Shown here: positions 8,624-16,856 of the stretch, piece by piece
Position numbering within the stretch: position 1 is the first letter of the stretch
Layout of the letters: every line of letters begins with the position of its first letter
Source of the DNA: Caldilineaceae bacterium
Lineage (GTDB): Bacteria; Chloroflexota; Anaerolineae; Caldilineales; Caldilineaceae
Direction: 5' to 3'
Assembly (NCBI GenBank): GCA_022821585.1
Contig: JAJEDI010000092.1
Location: 1 to 64,000 of the forward strand
DNA length: 64,000 bases
Notes under the pieces: model-generated
Seen by the model: only the letters and a program-made list of their open reading frames with translations
The model's database searches: none
Told to the model about the DNA's origin: nothing
Translations under genes and position numbers: made by a program

Positions 8624-9015
8624 CGGACCGGGAGAACGGTGAGGCTGTCGAACGCCGTTCGGATACGCTCAGCGGGGCCTCGGTGTTTCGAGATACGCAC
8701 TTGCCCGTCCCCACCCTGCGGCAGCCGGACGCTTGCAGTAGTTCCGCTGAAGTCGCCGAGAAGGCGGAGTTTTGAATCCGGCCTGAGAACCTGAATATCT
8801 CGCTGACTCTTTGCGGTCCAAATGCCAGAGATTCTCTTACAGTTGTTTGACTGGAAAGATCAAAATCGCCGCAATTGGCCGGTCCTATCACCAATTCAGA
8901 GGGATTTGAAGCAGAGAATTTGTTTGACAGTTGTTTGACTGGAAAGCCGAAATAGCCCAAAATCGCGGTCTTGCTTTCCTTTAGAACGCCAATTTTCAGC
9001 CAAAAGCGACCCATC
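8624..9015. other. Gene-free stretch with a 20-bp direct repeat
   Basis: No supportable gene lies in these ~390 bases. The sequence is less GC-rich than its surroundings. The 20-mer ACAGTTGTTTGACTGGAAAG occurs at 8839-8858 and again at 8927-8946, 88 bp apart in the same orientation. It could be a remnant of a mobile insertion or a repeated binding site. Confidence 0.5.
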
Positions 9016-9609
9016 GTGAGAATCGGTATAATCGCCTGCGGCGCCATCGTGCGCGAACTGATCGCCATCGCCAACCGCCGCGGCTGGGACTACGAACTGA
9101 CCGCCGTCCCCGCCCAGCTCCATAACCGCCCCGAACGCATCGCCCCCGCCGTGGCGAAAAAGCTCGACGCCTGGGCGGCCCGCTTCGACCGCATCCTCAT
9201 CGGCTATGCCGACTGCGGCACCGTCGGCGCCCTCGATGCCCTGCTCGCCCGCTACCCCCACGCCGTACGCATCCCCGGCCCCCACTGCTACGAGTTCTAC
9301 GGCGGCCAGCTCTTCGACCAACAATCCGAACGCCAGCCCGGCACATTCTACCTGACCGATTTTCTCGCCCACCACTACCAAGGCCTTGTCATCGAATCAC
9401 TGGGCCTCGACCGCCACCCCGAACTGCGTGACACCTTTTTCGGCAACTACGAGGAACTGCTATATTTGCGCCAACTACCGGACCAGGACGAGAGCGAACG
9501 CGCACGGGAGGCGGCCGCCAGACTGGGGCTCTCATACAAGGAGGCCGATTCCGGATTGGACGTCTTGGAGGAACGCCTGGTGGACCTGATCGAAAGCGAA
9601 AACCGCTGA
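9016..9609 (+). CDS. DUF1638 family protein
   Basis: About 197 residues from a GTG at 9016 (VRIGIIACGAIVREL). An upstream in-frame ATG at 8971 would add 15 residues that do not look like protein and overlap the repeat-bearing spacer. Conserved features of DUF1638 are visible: the start IGIIACGA, a central ILIGYADCGTVGALD near residue 60, PGPHCYEFYGG near residue 82 with Cys and His, and FYLTDFLAHHYQ. Members are often found beside corrinoid methyltransferase and one-carbon genes, which fits the homocysteine methyltransferase upstream. The exact reaction is unknown. The next gene starts 12 bp after its stop, so cotranscription is likely. Confidence 0.75.
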   Translation: MRIGIIACGAIVRELIAIANRRGWDYELTAVPAQLHNRPERIAPAVAKKLDAWAARFDRILIGYADCGTVGALDALLARYPHAVRIPGPHCYEFYGGQLFDQQSERQPGTFYLTDFLAHHYQGLVIESLGLDRHPELRDTFFGNYEELLYLRQLPDQDESERAREAAARLGLSYKEADSGLDVLEERLVDLIESENR

Positions 9610-9621
9610 CCACCGCCCACC

Positions 9622-10557
9622 ATGCGCCGAGTCCTCTTTCTCTTTCTTGACGGCGTCGGCTTGGGGCGCGATGATCCGGAAGTTAACCCGCTCGCCGCGG
9701 CCGCACTGCCAACTCTTTCGGCACTGTTCGATGGTTGTCCGCTCACCGCCTCCACCGGGCGTTTCAGCCATGGCGACGCCCATCTGATCCCGACCGACGC
9801 CCACTTGGGCGTGCCGGGCCGCCCCCAGAGCGCCACCGGCCAGGCCGCCATCCTGACCGGCGTCAACGCCCCCGCCCGCCTGGGAGAACACTATGGTCCG
9901 CGGCCGGACCAGCGCGTGCGCGACATTCTCGACGAGGCCGGCATCTTCGCCCGGCTCCACGGGGCCGGCTACGCGACCGCATACGTCAACGCCTACCCCC
10001 AAGGCTATTTCGACGCCGTCAAACGCGGCAAACGTCTGCTGAGCGCAGTCCCCTACGCGGCAAAAGGCGGCGGTCTCCAGTTGCGGACATGGCGAGAGAT
10101 GGTAGCGCAGCAGGCCTTGTCCGCCAACTTCACCGGACAGGGCTGGCGTACACAGTTGGGCTATCCCGATGTGCCGCTCTACTCGCCGCAGGAGGCGGGC
10201 GCACAGTTCTGGCGCCTTGCCCAACCCGTGCGCTTCGCCTTTTTCGAGCACTGGCAGACCGACTTCCTCGGCCACTACCGCGACCTGCGCGGGGCCATCG
10301 AGGACTTCGAACGCATTGACGGCTTCCTCGCCGGCCTGTTGGATGTCATGGACTGGCAGGAGACCCTCTTGATCGTCGCCAGCGATCACGGCAACGTGGA
10401 GGACTGCACGATCCGCAAACATACCGAAAACCAAGCCTTGACCGTTCTAGTCGGTGGGCGTGCCGCGGCCTATGCCCAGCGCGTTCACCGTCTCGACAAT
10501 TTCGCCGATATCGTCGCCGACTTTCTGGATGAAAGGGACATAGTCGGCGGCCACTGA
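9622..10557 (+). CDS. Alkaline-phosphatase-superfamily metalloenzyme (iPGM-like)
   Basis: A 311-residue protein. It opens with VLFLFLDGVGLGRDDPE, where Asp10 sits in the metal-binding position of the alkaline phosphatase/iPGM superfamily. PGRPQSATGQAAILTGVNA near residues 68-86 carries the candidate catalytic Ser/Thr, and SDHGNVEDCT with HTENQAL near residues 254-272 provides the second metal cluster. It likely hydrolyses or moves a phosphate or similar ester using two divalent metals. It is shorter than the ~510-residue cofactor-independent phosphoglycerate mutase, lacks its inserted domain and so is probably not a mutase. It is 12 bp from DUF1638 and probably cotranscribed with it. Confidence 0.75.
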   Translation: MRRVLFLFLDGVGLGRDDPEVNPLAAAALPTLSALFDGCPLTASTGRFSHGDAHLIPTDAHLGVPGRPQSATGQAAILTGVNAPARLGEHYGPRPDQRVRDILDEAGIFARLHGAGYATAYVNAYPQGYFDAVKRGKRLLSAVPYAAKGGGLQLRTWREMVAQQALSANFTGQGWRTQLGYPDVPLYSPQEAGAQFWRLAQPVRFAFFEHWQTDFLGHYRDLRGAIEDFERIDGFLAGLLDVMDWQETLLIVASDHGNVEDCTIRKHTENQALTVLVGGRAAAYAQRVHRLDNFADIVADFLDERDIVGGH

Positions 10558-10671
10558 CAAGCCCGCGAGTGACCAAATACCAACCAGCGTTCTGACGGAT
10601 CGTCCTATAACCAACTGCCTTTACCATTTACCAGCCTCTGCAACGCATCAAAACCACAGATTGGAGAAACT

Positions 10672-11580
10672 ATGGAACTGCTGCCATTTGCCAACCCCGG
10701 CCGCTTCTGGAAAGGGAACCTTCACACCCACTCGACCCGTTCCGACGGGACACAGCCGCCCCAGGAGGTCTGCCGGCTCTATCAACAGGGCGGTTACGAC
10801 TTCATCGCCCTGACCGATCACTTTCTGGAACAGTACAGCTTTCCCATCACCGATACGCAGCCGTACCGTTCAGCCGAGTTCACGACCATCATCGGCGCGG
10901 AACTGCACAGCGGGGCTATCGAAAACGGCTCGGTCTGGCATATCGTGGCCGCCGGCCTGCCCTTCGACTTTGCCCCCCCGTCTTCAGATGAAAGCGGCGC
11001 CCAACTCGCGGCCAGGGCCATGCAGGCCGGCGCCTTCGTCGGCATCGCCCATCCCCACTGGTACACACTTACCGCAGTCGACGTCGACGCTCTGGGTCCG
11101 GCGCACGCGGTCGAGGTCTACAACGGCATTGCCGCAGACGCCAATGACCGTGCCGAAAGCTGGCACATCCTCGACGTACTTTCGGACAGACGCCAGCGCT
11201 ACTTCGCCTACGCCGCCGACGATGCCCACCTCACCGACAACTACAAGGACTTCCGCCGCGGCTGGGTGCAGGTGAAAGCCGAGGAGTTGTCTCCAGAGGC
11301 CCTGCTTACCGCGTTGAAGGCCGGAGCATTCTATTCCAGCACCGGACCGGAAATCTACGACATCACTTGCGTCCCGGGAGAACGCCTTTCCGTCCAATGT
11401 TCGCCCGCTGAACGCGTCTTTCTGACCGGTGTCGGCAGCGCCGCCCAGCGCGCCTGGGGCAACGGTCTCACAAGCGCCGAATTCGACCTGTCCGACTGGG
11501 ACAGCCACCACTGCAGGGTGACGGTGCGGGACCAATGGGGCGGCAAAGCGTGGTCGAACCCGATCTGGTTGGAAGAATGA
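10672..11580 (+). CDS. PHP-domain metal-dependent phosphoesterase
   Basis: A 302-residue protein with a PHP domain. The metal-binding motifs are LHTHSTRSDGT near residue 18 (HxH then D), FIALTDH near residue 44, IIGAELHSG near residue 73, a later GIAHPHWY near residue 124 and YAADDAHLTDNY near residue 181. This is the CehA/McbA-like or general trinuclear PHP arrangement, hydrolysing phosphoesters or related ester bonds. The C-terminal ~80 residues form a beta-rich appendage (GAFYSSTGPEIYDI). A ribosome binding site (GGAGAAACT) precedes the ATG. Its last bases overlap the start of the PfkB kinase (ATGA), indicating translational coupling. Confidence 0.82.
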   Translation: MELLPFANPGRFWKGNLHTHSTRSDGTQPPQEVCRLYQQGGYDFIALTDHFLEQYSFPITDTQPYRSAEFTTIIGAELHSGAIENGSVWHIVAAGLPFDFAPPSSDESGAQLAARAMQAGAFVGIAHPHWYTLTAVDVDALGPAHAVEVYNGIAADANDRAESWHILDVLSDRRQRYFAYAADDAHLTDNYKDFRRGWVQVKAEELSPEALLTALKAGAFYSSTGPEIYDITCVPGERLSVQCSPAERVFLTGVGSAAQRAWGNGLTSAEFDLSDWDSHHCRVTVRDQWGGKAWSNPIWLEE

Positions 11581-12509
11581 GCGGCAATTCGGATTCGGCA
11601 GGTCTGCAGGTCGATGTCCTCTGTCTGGGCATCGCCTGCTACGACCTGATTTTTTCGGTCGACCGGCACATCGGCGCCGATGAAAAGATGAAAGCGTCCG
11701 ACCTGACAGCCTGCGGCGGAGGCATCGCTGCCAATGCGTCCATGACTGTCGCCCGTCTTGGATACTCCGTCGCCTTCGCCGGATATCTGGGCCAGGATAT
11801 GTACGGCGACAAACATCTCGATGAACTCAACGCCGCCGGCGTCAACACCGAGCTTGTCGTCCGCGGCGAATGGCCGACCTCCCTGTCCGCCATCCTCGTC
11901 AAACCAGACGGCTCCCGTGCCCTCGTCAACTACGGCCTTGGCAGAGAAATGCCGGGCGAGGAAGAGTTCCATCTCGAAGACTGCCGCCCGCGCGCGGTTC
12001 TGGTGGACGGACATTACCACCAGGCAGCCGCGCCCCTGGTCGCCCGCGCCCGCGCCGCCGGCATCCCCACCGTGCTGGATGGCGACACACTTCATCCCGG
12101 CTCGAAAACGCTGATGGAAATGGTGGAATTCCTGGTGGTTTCAGAACACTTTGCCCGTCAATTCAACCGTCAGGACGATGTCGAGGAGGCCCTGACGCAG
12201 CTGAGCTGCTGCGCGCCCTCGACGATTATCACCCTCGGCGAACGCGGTCTCTGCTGGCTCAACCGGGCAGACAGCCGCTTTGGCGCCAGCGCCGGCAGCT
12301 ACCCGGCCTTTGCGATTACCGCAGAAGACACCACCGGCGCCGGCGACGCCTTCCACGGCGCCTTCACCGCCGGCCTTTCACAGGGGATGGCGTGGGAAGA
12401 ACTGCTGCGTTTCGCCTCAGCAGTCGGCGCGCTCTGCTGCACCAAAAAAGGCGCCCGCCTCGGCATCCCAACCGGTGCAGAGGTGGCCGCGTTTCTGGCG
12501 CGAAACTGA
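11577..12509 (+). CDS. PfkB-family carbohydrate kinase
   Basis: About 310 residues from the ATG at 11577, which overlaps the PHP gene stop in ATGA. An upstream in-frame ATG at 11535 would lie inside that gene and is less likely. It has the N-terminal PfkB pattern (DVLCLGIACYDLIFSVDRH), the GGGIAANASMTVARLG substrate loop near residue 42, and the C-terminal signature DTTGAGDAFHGAFTAGL near residue 248 with the catalytic Asp and anion hole. It phosphorylates a sugar or sugar-like alcohol with ATP. Coupling to a phosphoesterase suggests one short pathway acting on a phosphorylated sugar, but the substrate is unknown. Confidence 0.88.
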   Translation: MSGNSDSAGLQVDVLCLGIACYDLIFSVDRHIGADEKMKASDLTACGGGIAANASMTVARLGYSVAFAGYLGQDMYGDKHLDELNAAGVNTELVVRGEWPTSLSAILVKPDGSRALVNYGLGREMPGEEEFHLEDCRPRAVLVDGHYHQAAAPLVARARAAGIPTVLDGDTLHPGSKTLMEMVEFLVVSEHFARQFNRQDDVEEALTQLSCCAPSTIITLGERGLCWLNRADSRFGASAGSYPAFAITAEDTTGAGDAFHGAFTAGLSQGMAWEELLRFASAVGALCCTKKGARLGIPTGAEVAAFLARN

Positions 12510-12614
12510 CCTGCACCTGCGGCGATCTGAGCGCGGGAACTGACCAATATCGGTTGCTGCCAATCTGCGGCGCCGGGCAGCAGATGTTCACCCCTTCACC
12601 GCCAATTCTGTCGC

Positions 12615-12643
12615 TTGTGAACGATTTAGTTTTCTTGTATTGT
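12615..12643 (+). promoter_or_regulatory. Candidate sigma-70 promoter before the PhyH gene
   Basis: The 358-bp gap 12510-12867 has no gene but contains an AT-rich pocket rare in this DNA. TTGTGA (12615-12620) and TATTGT (12638-12643) are 17 bp apart. The hexamers are imperfect, so this is a weak call. Confidence 0.35.
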
Positions 12644-12867
12644 ATGGTATGTTAGTAGTAGAGTGTGGCAGAGTCTGAATGAGGTTTCGCCGACCAATGG
12701 CGGCGGCGGTGAAAGGGGACGGTTCGACAGCCGTCCATTTTATTCGTGCCTTTTCTCGCCAAAAGCCAGATAGCAGAGGGGCGGCGAGACAAGCTCGACG
12801 CACAGCCGTCGAAAAGCATGACAATCGCTGGATCATCCCATCCATAACGGTTTCGGGAGGACAGATT

Positions 12868-13734
12868 ATGACGGTAACGGCTCCTGAGCGGCAGTTCGAC
12901 GACGGCCTTACCGACGAATTCCCGCCGGATCTCTATGCACCGACAGGGGTTGTCACAGGTGTCGACGGCTTCGACGCTGTGACCGACGCCCACGTTGCGC
13001 AGTTCCACAAGCAGGGCTTTCTGATTGTCGAAAACGCCTTCACCCCGCACGAAGTGCAGGTGGCGCTGGAAGGTCTGTTTCACCTCTTGTCAGGTGAAGT
13101 GGAGGAGTTCAACGGTGTTCAGTACGAGCGAGCTTCCTCCGGCGTAGCGGTTGAGGAGATGCCGATTGAAGAGAAGCAGGACTACGTTCGCAAATTCATG
13201 AGCTTCGTCGACTACGACGAGCGCCTCAACGAGCTCGCACATCACCCTCTCCTGCTGGCCCTTGTGGAACGCCTCATCGGCGATTCGCCCGTTCTCTTCC
13301 AGAGCATGGCGCTGCTCAAACCGCCCCGTCTGGGTCGCGACAAACCCTGGCACCAGGACGCCGCCTACTTCCAGATCGAACTTGACGCCAAAGTTGTGGG
13401 CTGTTGGATCGCGCTGGACGAGGCCACGATCGAGAACGGCTGCATGGTAATTGCCCCAGGCAGCCATCTCAAAGGTCCCGTCGTACATTTTCGCAGGCGG
13501 GATTGGCAGATCTGTGACACCGACGTGGACAACAGTGGAGCGATGGCCGTACCGCTGAAGCCCGGCGGTCTCCTGATCTTCCAGAGTTTGCTCCATCACG
13601 GCACGCCACCCAACCAGACCGGGACGCGCCGCCGCGCGCTGCAGTTTCACTATAGGCCGCAAAGCGCGCCCCTCACCAGCCAAGAGGAAAGACTGGCGAT
13701 TTTTGGCGGTGAAGGGCTGGGGGCGGAGTGTTGA
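12868..13734 (+). CDS. Phytanoyl-CoA dioxygenase family Fe(II)/2OG oxygenase
   Basis: About 288 residues from the ATG at 12868, preceded by GGGAGG at 12855-12860; the open frame extends upstream but without family sequence. The double-stranded beta-helix has the iron ligands in PWHQDAAYFQIE (HxD) and a distal His in LLHHGTPPNQTG, with the 2-oxoglutarate-binding Arg in GTRRRALQFHY. Family members hydroxylate small acyl, amino-acid or osmolyte substrates with Fe(II), O2 and 2-oxoglutarate. The N-terminal VAQFHKQGFLIVENAFTPHEV is the classic PhyH opening. It stands alone, upstream of the tRNA on the opposite strand. A second PhyH gene lies at 35 kb. Confidence 0.88.
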   Translation: MTVTAPERQFDDGLTDEFPPDLYAPTGVVTGVDGFDAVTDAHVAQFHKQGFLIVENAFTPHEVQVALEGLFHLLSGEVEEFNGVQYERASSGVAVEEMPIEEKQDYVRKFMSFVDYDERLNELAHHPLLLALVERLIGDSPVLFQSMALLKPPRLGRDKPWHQDAAYFQIELDAKVVGCWIALDEATIENGCMVIAPGSHLKGPVVHFRRRDWQICDTDVDNSGAMAVPLKPGGLLIFQSLLHHGTPPNQTGTRRRALQFHYRPQSAPLTSQEERLAIFGGEGLGAEC

Positions 13735-13744
13735 GGTAAACTAA

Positions 13745-13842
<98 letters not shown>

Positions 13843-14127
13843 GCTGGCTATTGTATCGATTGAACTGCACGCGGTCAAGTGAAGCAGCCGCGTTCCATAT
13901 CAGAGTCCCACATGCTGGGCGTGCAAGTCTGTTTCCCCCGAATCAGCTTGCCACCAAAATAATATTCGTTCCAGAACCGTCTTTAGGTCTCTGGTCACTC
14001 TACCCGACTCGAAAATGCGTCGTGACCGCAGGCCGACTTTCGGCGACCTTCTTGTCGCCGGGATTTATCGATAGACTTATACCTGACATTCAACACCAAA
14101 CGCTGAAAGCGGTCTGGATAGAATAGT

Positions 14128-15462
14128 ATGCACCTGGCCTGCCCCGAATGCGGAGCTCCGGTAGAGGTTTCCCCTTCGTTCGCGAACTGCCCTGCCTGTA
14201 ATGCCAATGTCTCCTCACACTATACGCCCGCGGAAATGACCCGGACGATCTACCATCGCGCCCTCGAACACTATTCGATGGGAAATGAAGTGGCCGCGCT
14301 GGAGGGAATCGACCAGGGCATTTCACTCTTGGAGGCGCCGGAGCTACACCTGCTGGCGGCTCTCATCTATCGCAAACGCGGCGAATTCAAAGAGATGCGG
14401 GAGCACGTGGCCGCTATCCCCGCCGATGACATCCTGCGTAGCGAAGGCGAATGGCTGCTGCGCTCCCACCAGGAGCAACTCCAGCTGGGACGGCGCGAAG
14501 AGGCCCGCAGACGCGGCCGCGCCAAAGGTACCCAGCTCGCAGTCGGTAAAGCAAGCCGGCAGTTCAGCACCGAATATTACCCGGCCCCACTCGATAAAAA
14601 ACAGGTTGCTACCAAGGGCGCTGCCAGAGTGCGGCGCAACCGCCTTCCTTGGGCAATTCCTATCGCCGTTCTGTTGCTTGTCATCATCTTCCTCGCGCGC
14701 GGCTCAGGCGATACACTCATGACCGCGCTGGGGCAACTGCGTACGATTCCCGACGAGTTCAAAGCAGTCTACTCCTCCTTCACCAGGGACGAACCGGAGG
14801 TTGTGCCCGCCTCAGTTGACGAGGCTGACACCGGCGTCCAGGTCGGCGCCGCCTCCCAAATCAACACCGCCGCCACAGAAGATACCCCGCCGACGCCTGT
14901 AAACTCTTCTGCCGCGGCCCCATCTCCCACGACGCTGCCCACGCCGCAACCGACCCAGTCGCAGCCGGCTCAATCGCAATCGGCTCCCACCGCTACAGTC
15001 AGCGCTTCTCCTGAAGTGGTCGCGACAAAGATCGCCGAGACACGCCTGCAATCCTTCGACTTGACCACCTTCCTGCATGAACAAGACCGCGCGGACCTGG
15101 CCGCACTCGGAATACAGGCTACCTGGGCCCCGGACGCGCCCCCCGGCGAGTTGATTCTCCAGGGAACGGTGACCATGACCTCTGTGCAGACCGAGTTGTT
15201 GGAGTTGGCGGCCGCTGTCGAAGGGGTTACGTCGATCGACAGTAGCGGCCTGGAATTGGTCCTGCCCGAAACATACACTGTCCGCGAAGGCGAAAACCTG
15301 CGTCACATCGCACTGCGGTTGTACGGAGACCAGGACCGCTGGACGGAAATCTACGAAGCCAACAAGGATCTGGTAGGCGAAGATCCCAATAACCTCTGGG
15401 TCGGCCTTTCGCTGACCATTCCTCAGGAAGAGATTTCCCAGGAGGAACAAGCCCAGCAATGA
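14128..15462 (+). CDS. Zinc ribbon - TPR-like - TM - BON - LysM protein
   Basis: A 444-residue protein with an unusual domain chain. Residues 5-24 form a zinc ribbon (C5, C8, C21, C24). Residues ~36-120 are helical and TPR-like (TIYHRALEHYSMGNEVAALEG). One membrane helix lies at ~173-190 (PWAIPIAVLLLVIIFLARG). It is followed by a ~110-residue low-complexity linker of Pro, Thr, Ser and Gln, then a BON-like domain (~330-385, LILQGTVTMTSVQTELLELA) and a C-terminal LysM (~388-436, YTVREGENLRHIALRLYGD). This predicts a cytoplasmic sensor or assembly domain connected through the membrane to a cell-wall or glycan-binding tail. It has no operon partner. Specific role unknown. Confidence 0.75.
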   Translation: MHLACPECGAPVEVSPSFANCPACNANVSSHYTPAEMTRTIYHRALEHYSMGNEVAALEGIDQGISLLEAPELHLLAALIYRKRGEFKEMREHVAAIPADDILRSEGEWLLRSHQEQLQLGRREEARRRGRAKGTQLAVGKASRQFSTEYYPAPLDKKQVATKGAARVRRNRLPWAIPIAVLLLVIIFLARGSGDTLMTALGQLRTIPDEFKAVYSSFTRDEPEVVPASVDEADTGVQVGAASQINTAATEDTPPTPVNSSAAAPSPTTLPTPQPTQSQPAQSQSAPTATVSASPEVVATKIAETRLQSFDLTTFLHEQDRADLAALGIQATWAPDAPPGELILQGTVTMTSVQTELLELAAAVEGVTSIDSSGLELVLPETYTVREGENLRHIALRLYGDQDRWTEIYEANKDLVGEDPNNLWVGLSLTIPQEEISQEEQAQQ

Positions 15463-15578
15463 GTCGCGTTCCCTAGCGCTCCGCTACAAACCTGATATCG
15501 CTCTGTTCCCAATAGTCCGGCCCTGTTCAAACACTGGACGCGCTGCTGTCGACGCATCCGCCCGCGGCGAGAGAACGC

Positions 15579-16814
15579 ATGAAATCCGGCACAATCGACA
15601 GACGACTACTCACAATTCTGCTGGTCGTCTTTGTTCAGATGCTGGGCGCCTCCCTGATCTTTCCTGTCCTCCCGCTCTATGCCCAGCGGCATTTTCATCT
15701 GTCGGCGGAGCTGATCACGCTCCTCGCCTCCTCTTTCTTCGCCGCCCAATTCCTCGCCGGTCCATACATCGGTCGTCTATCCGATAACTACGGACGGATT
15801 CCGGTCCTCATCGTCAGCCAGATCGGGACGGTCATCAGCTTTGTGATGTTGGCCTTTGCGCCAAGCTTTGGCTGGCTCTTTTTTTCCCGCATCCTCGATG
15901 GCATCACCGGCGGCAATATCATCGTAGCCCAGGCATACATTACCGACATCACGCCGCGCGAAAAACGCACCGAAAGTCTGGGCTACATTTATGCTGTTTT
16001 TGGTCTCGGTTTCATTTTCGGCCCCGCTCTGGGCGGCGTCCTCGCCGCGGCCTATGGCCCTCAGGTGCCGTTTCTGGTGGCTGCAGTGGCTGCGGCGGCC
16101 GTCGTCCTGCTCACCTGGTACGCCCTGGATGAAACGCTCTCCGCAGAAGAAAGGCGCCGCGCTCGCGTCCGCCGCGCCGGCAGCCTCACACTCAGCAGCC
16201 TGCTGGGCGGCGCCCCTTGGGCCTTGCCGCTGATGCTGATTCTCCTCATCGCCTTCCTGGGTCAGTTTGCCCTGGGCCTCTTACAATCCACCTTCGCGTT
16301 GTTCGGAGAAGCCGTCCTGTTCCAGGGCGAAAGCCGGGAGGTCACAGATGTCGGCATCGGCCTGCTGCTCTCCGTTGTTGGCGTCTCCCAGTTGTTTACG
16401 CAGACCTTCCTGCTGCGTCGCTTGGCGCGGCGCTTCGACGAAGCCCAGTTGGTCGTGATGGGCAGCGTCCTGCGCACCATCGGCATGACTGTATACGCGC
16501 TCGTTACATCGCCGTGGCTTGCAGCATTCGGCTCACTCTTCTTTGCCGTCGGTTTTGGCATCGCCAGTCCACCACTGCAGTCGATGGCCACTTCACTTGT
16601 GTCAGATCAGGACCGGGGTGGCGTACTGGGCTGGTTTCAATCCAGCGTCAACCTGTCCACCATCATCAGTACGGCCATCGCCGGCGTCTTCTTCGCCCGG
16701 GGGCCAACGGTCCCCTATTGGATCGGCGCAGCCTCCTCCGCTTTGGTGGTGCTGGCGATGATCGGTATGATGCGGAGGATGCCGACCGAGCCCGTCCGAT
16801 CGCCAGAAGCGTAG
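15579..16814 (+). CDS. MFS transporter (DHA1 drug:H+ antiporter type)
   Basis: A 411-residue membrane protein with 12 predicted helices. The loop after helix 2 carries the MFS motif A (GPYIGRLSDNYGRIPVL), and helix 5 has the antiporter-type glycine-rich FGLGFIFGPALGG pattern. The protein therefore resembles TetA-like DHA1 efflux carriers that exchange a drug or metabolite for protons at the inner membrane. It ends in a short basic/acidic tail. The next gene starts 42 bp downstream and encodes a UxaA-like dehydratase, so it could instead move a sugar acid or its product. Substrate not predictable. Confidence 0.85.
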   Translation: MKSGTIDRRLLTILLVVFVQMLGASLIFPVLPLYAQRHFHLSAELITLLASSFFAAQFLAGPYIGRLSDNYGRIPVLIVSQIGTVISFVMLAFAPSFGWLFFSRILDGITGGNIIVAQAYITDITPREKRTESLGYIYAVFGLGFIFGPALGGVLAAAYGPQVPFLVAAVAAAAVVLLTWYALDETLSAEERRRARVRRAGSLTLSSLLGGAPWALPLMLILLIAFLGQFALGLLQSTFALFGEAVLFQGESREVTDVGIGLLLSVVGVSQLFTQTFLLRRLARRFDEAQLVVMGSVLRTIGMTVYALVTSPWLAAFGSLFFAVGFGIASPPLQSMATSLVSDQDRGGVLGWFQSSVNLSTIISTAIAGVFFARGPTVPYWIGAASSALVVLAMIGMMRRMPTEPVRSPEA

Positions 16815-16856
16815 AGGGCCTCGTAAGGAGCGCATGTCGAGCAACGGAGAACTCTG

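Noticed and set aside
13851-14126. A 91-residue ORF between the tRNA and the zinc-ribbon gene
   Set aside because: It starts at the tRNA edge, has no motif or ribosome binding site, and its composition is that of a spacer.
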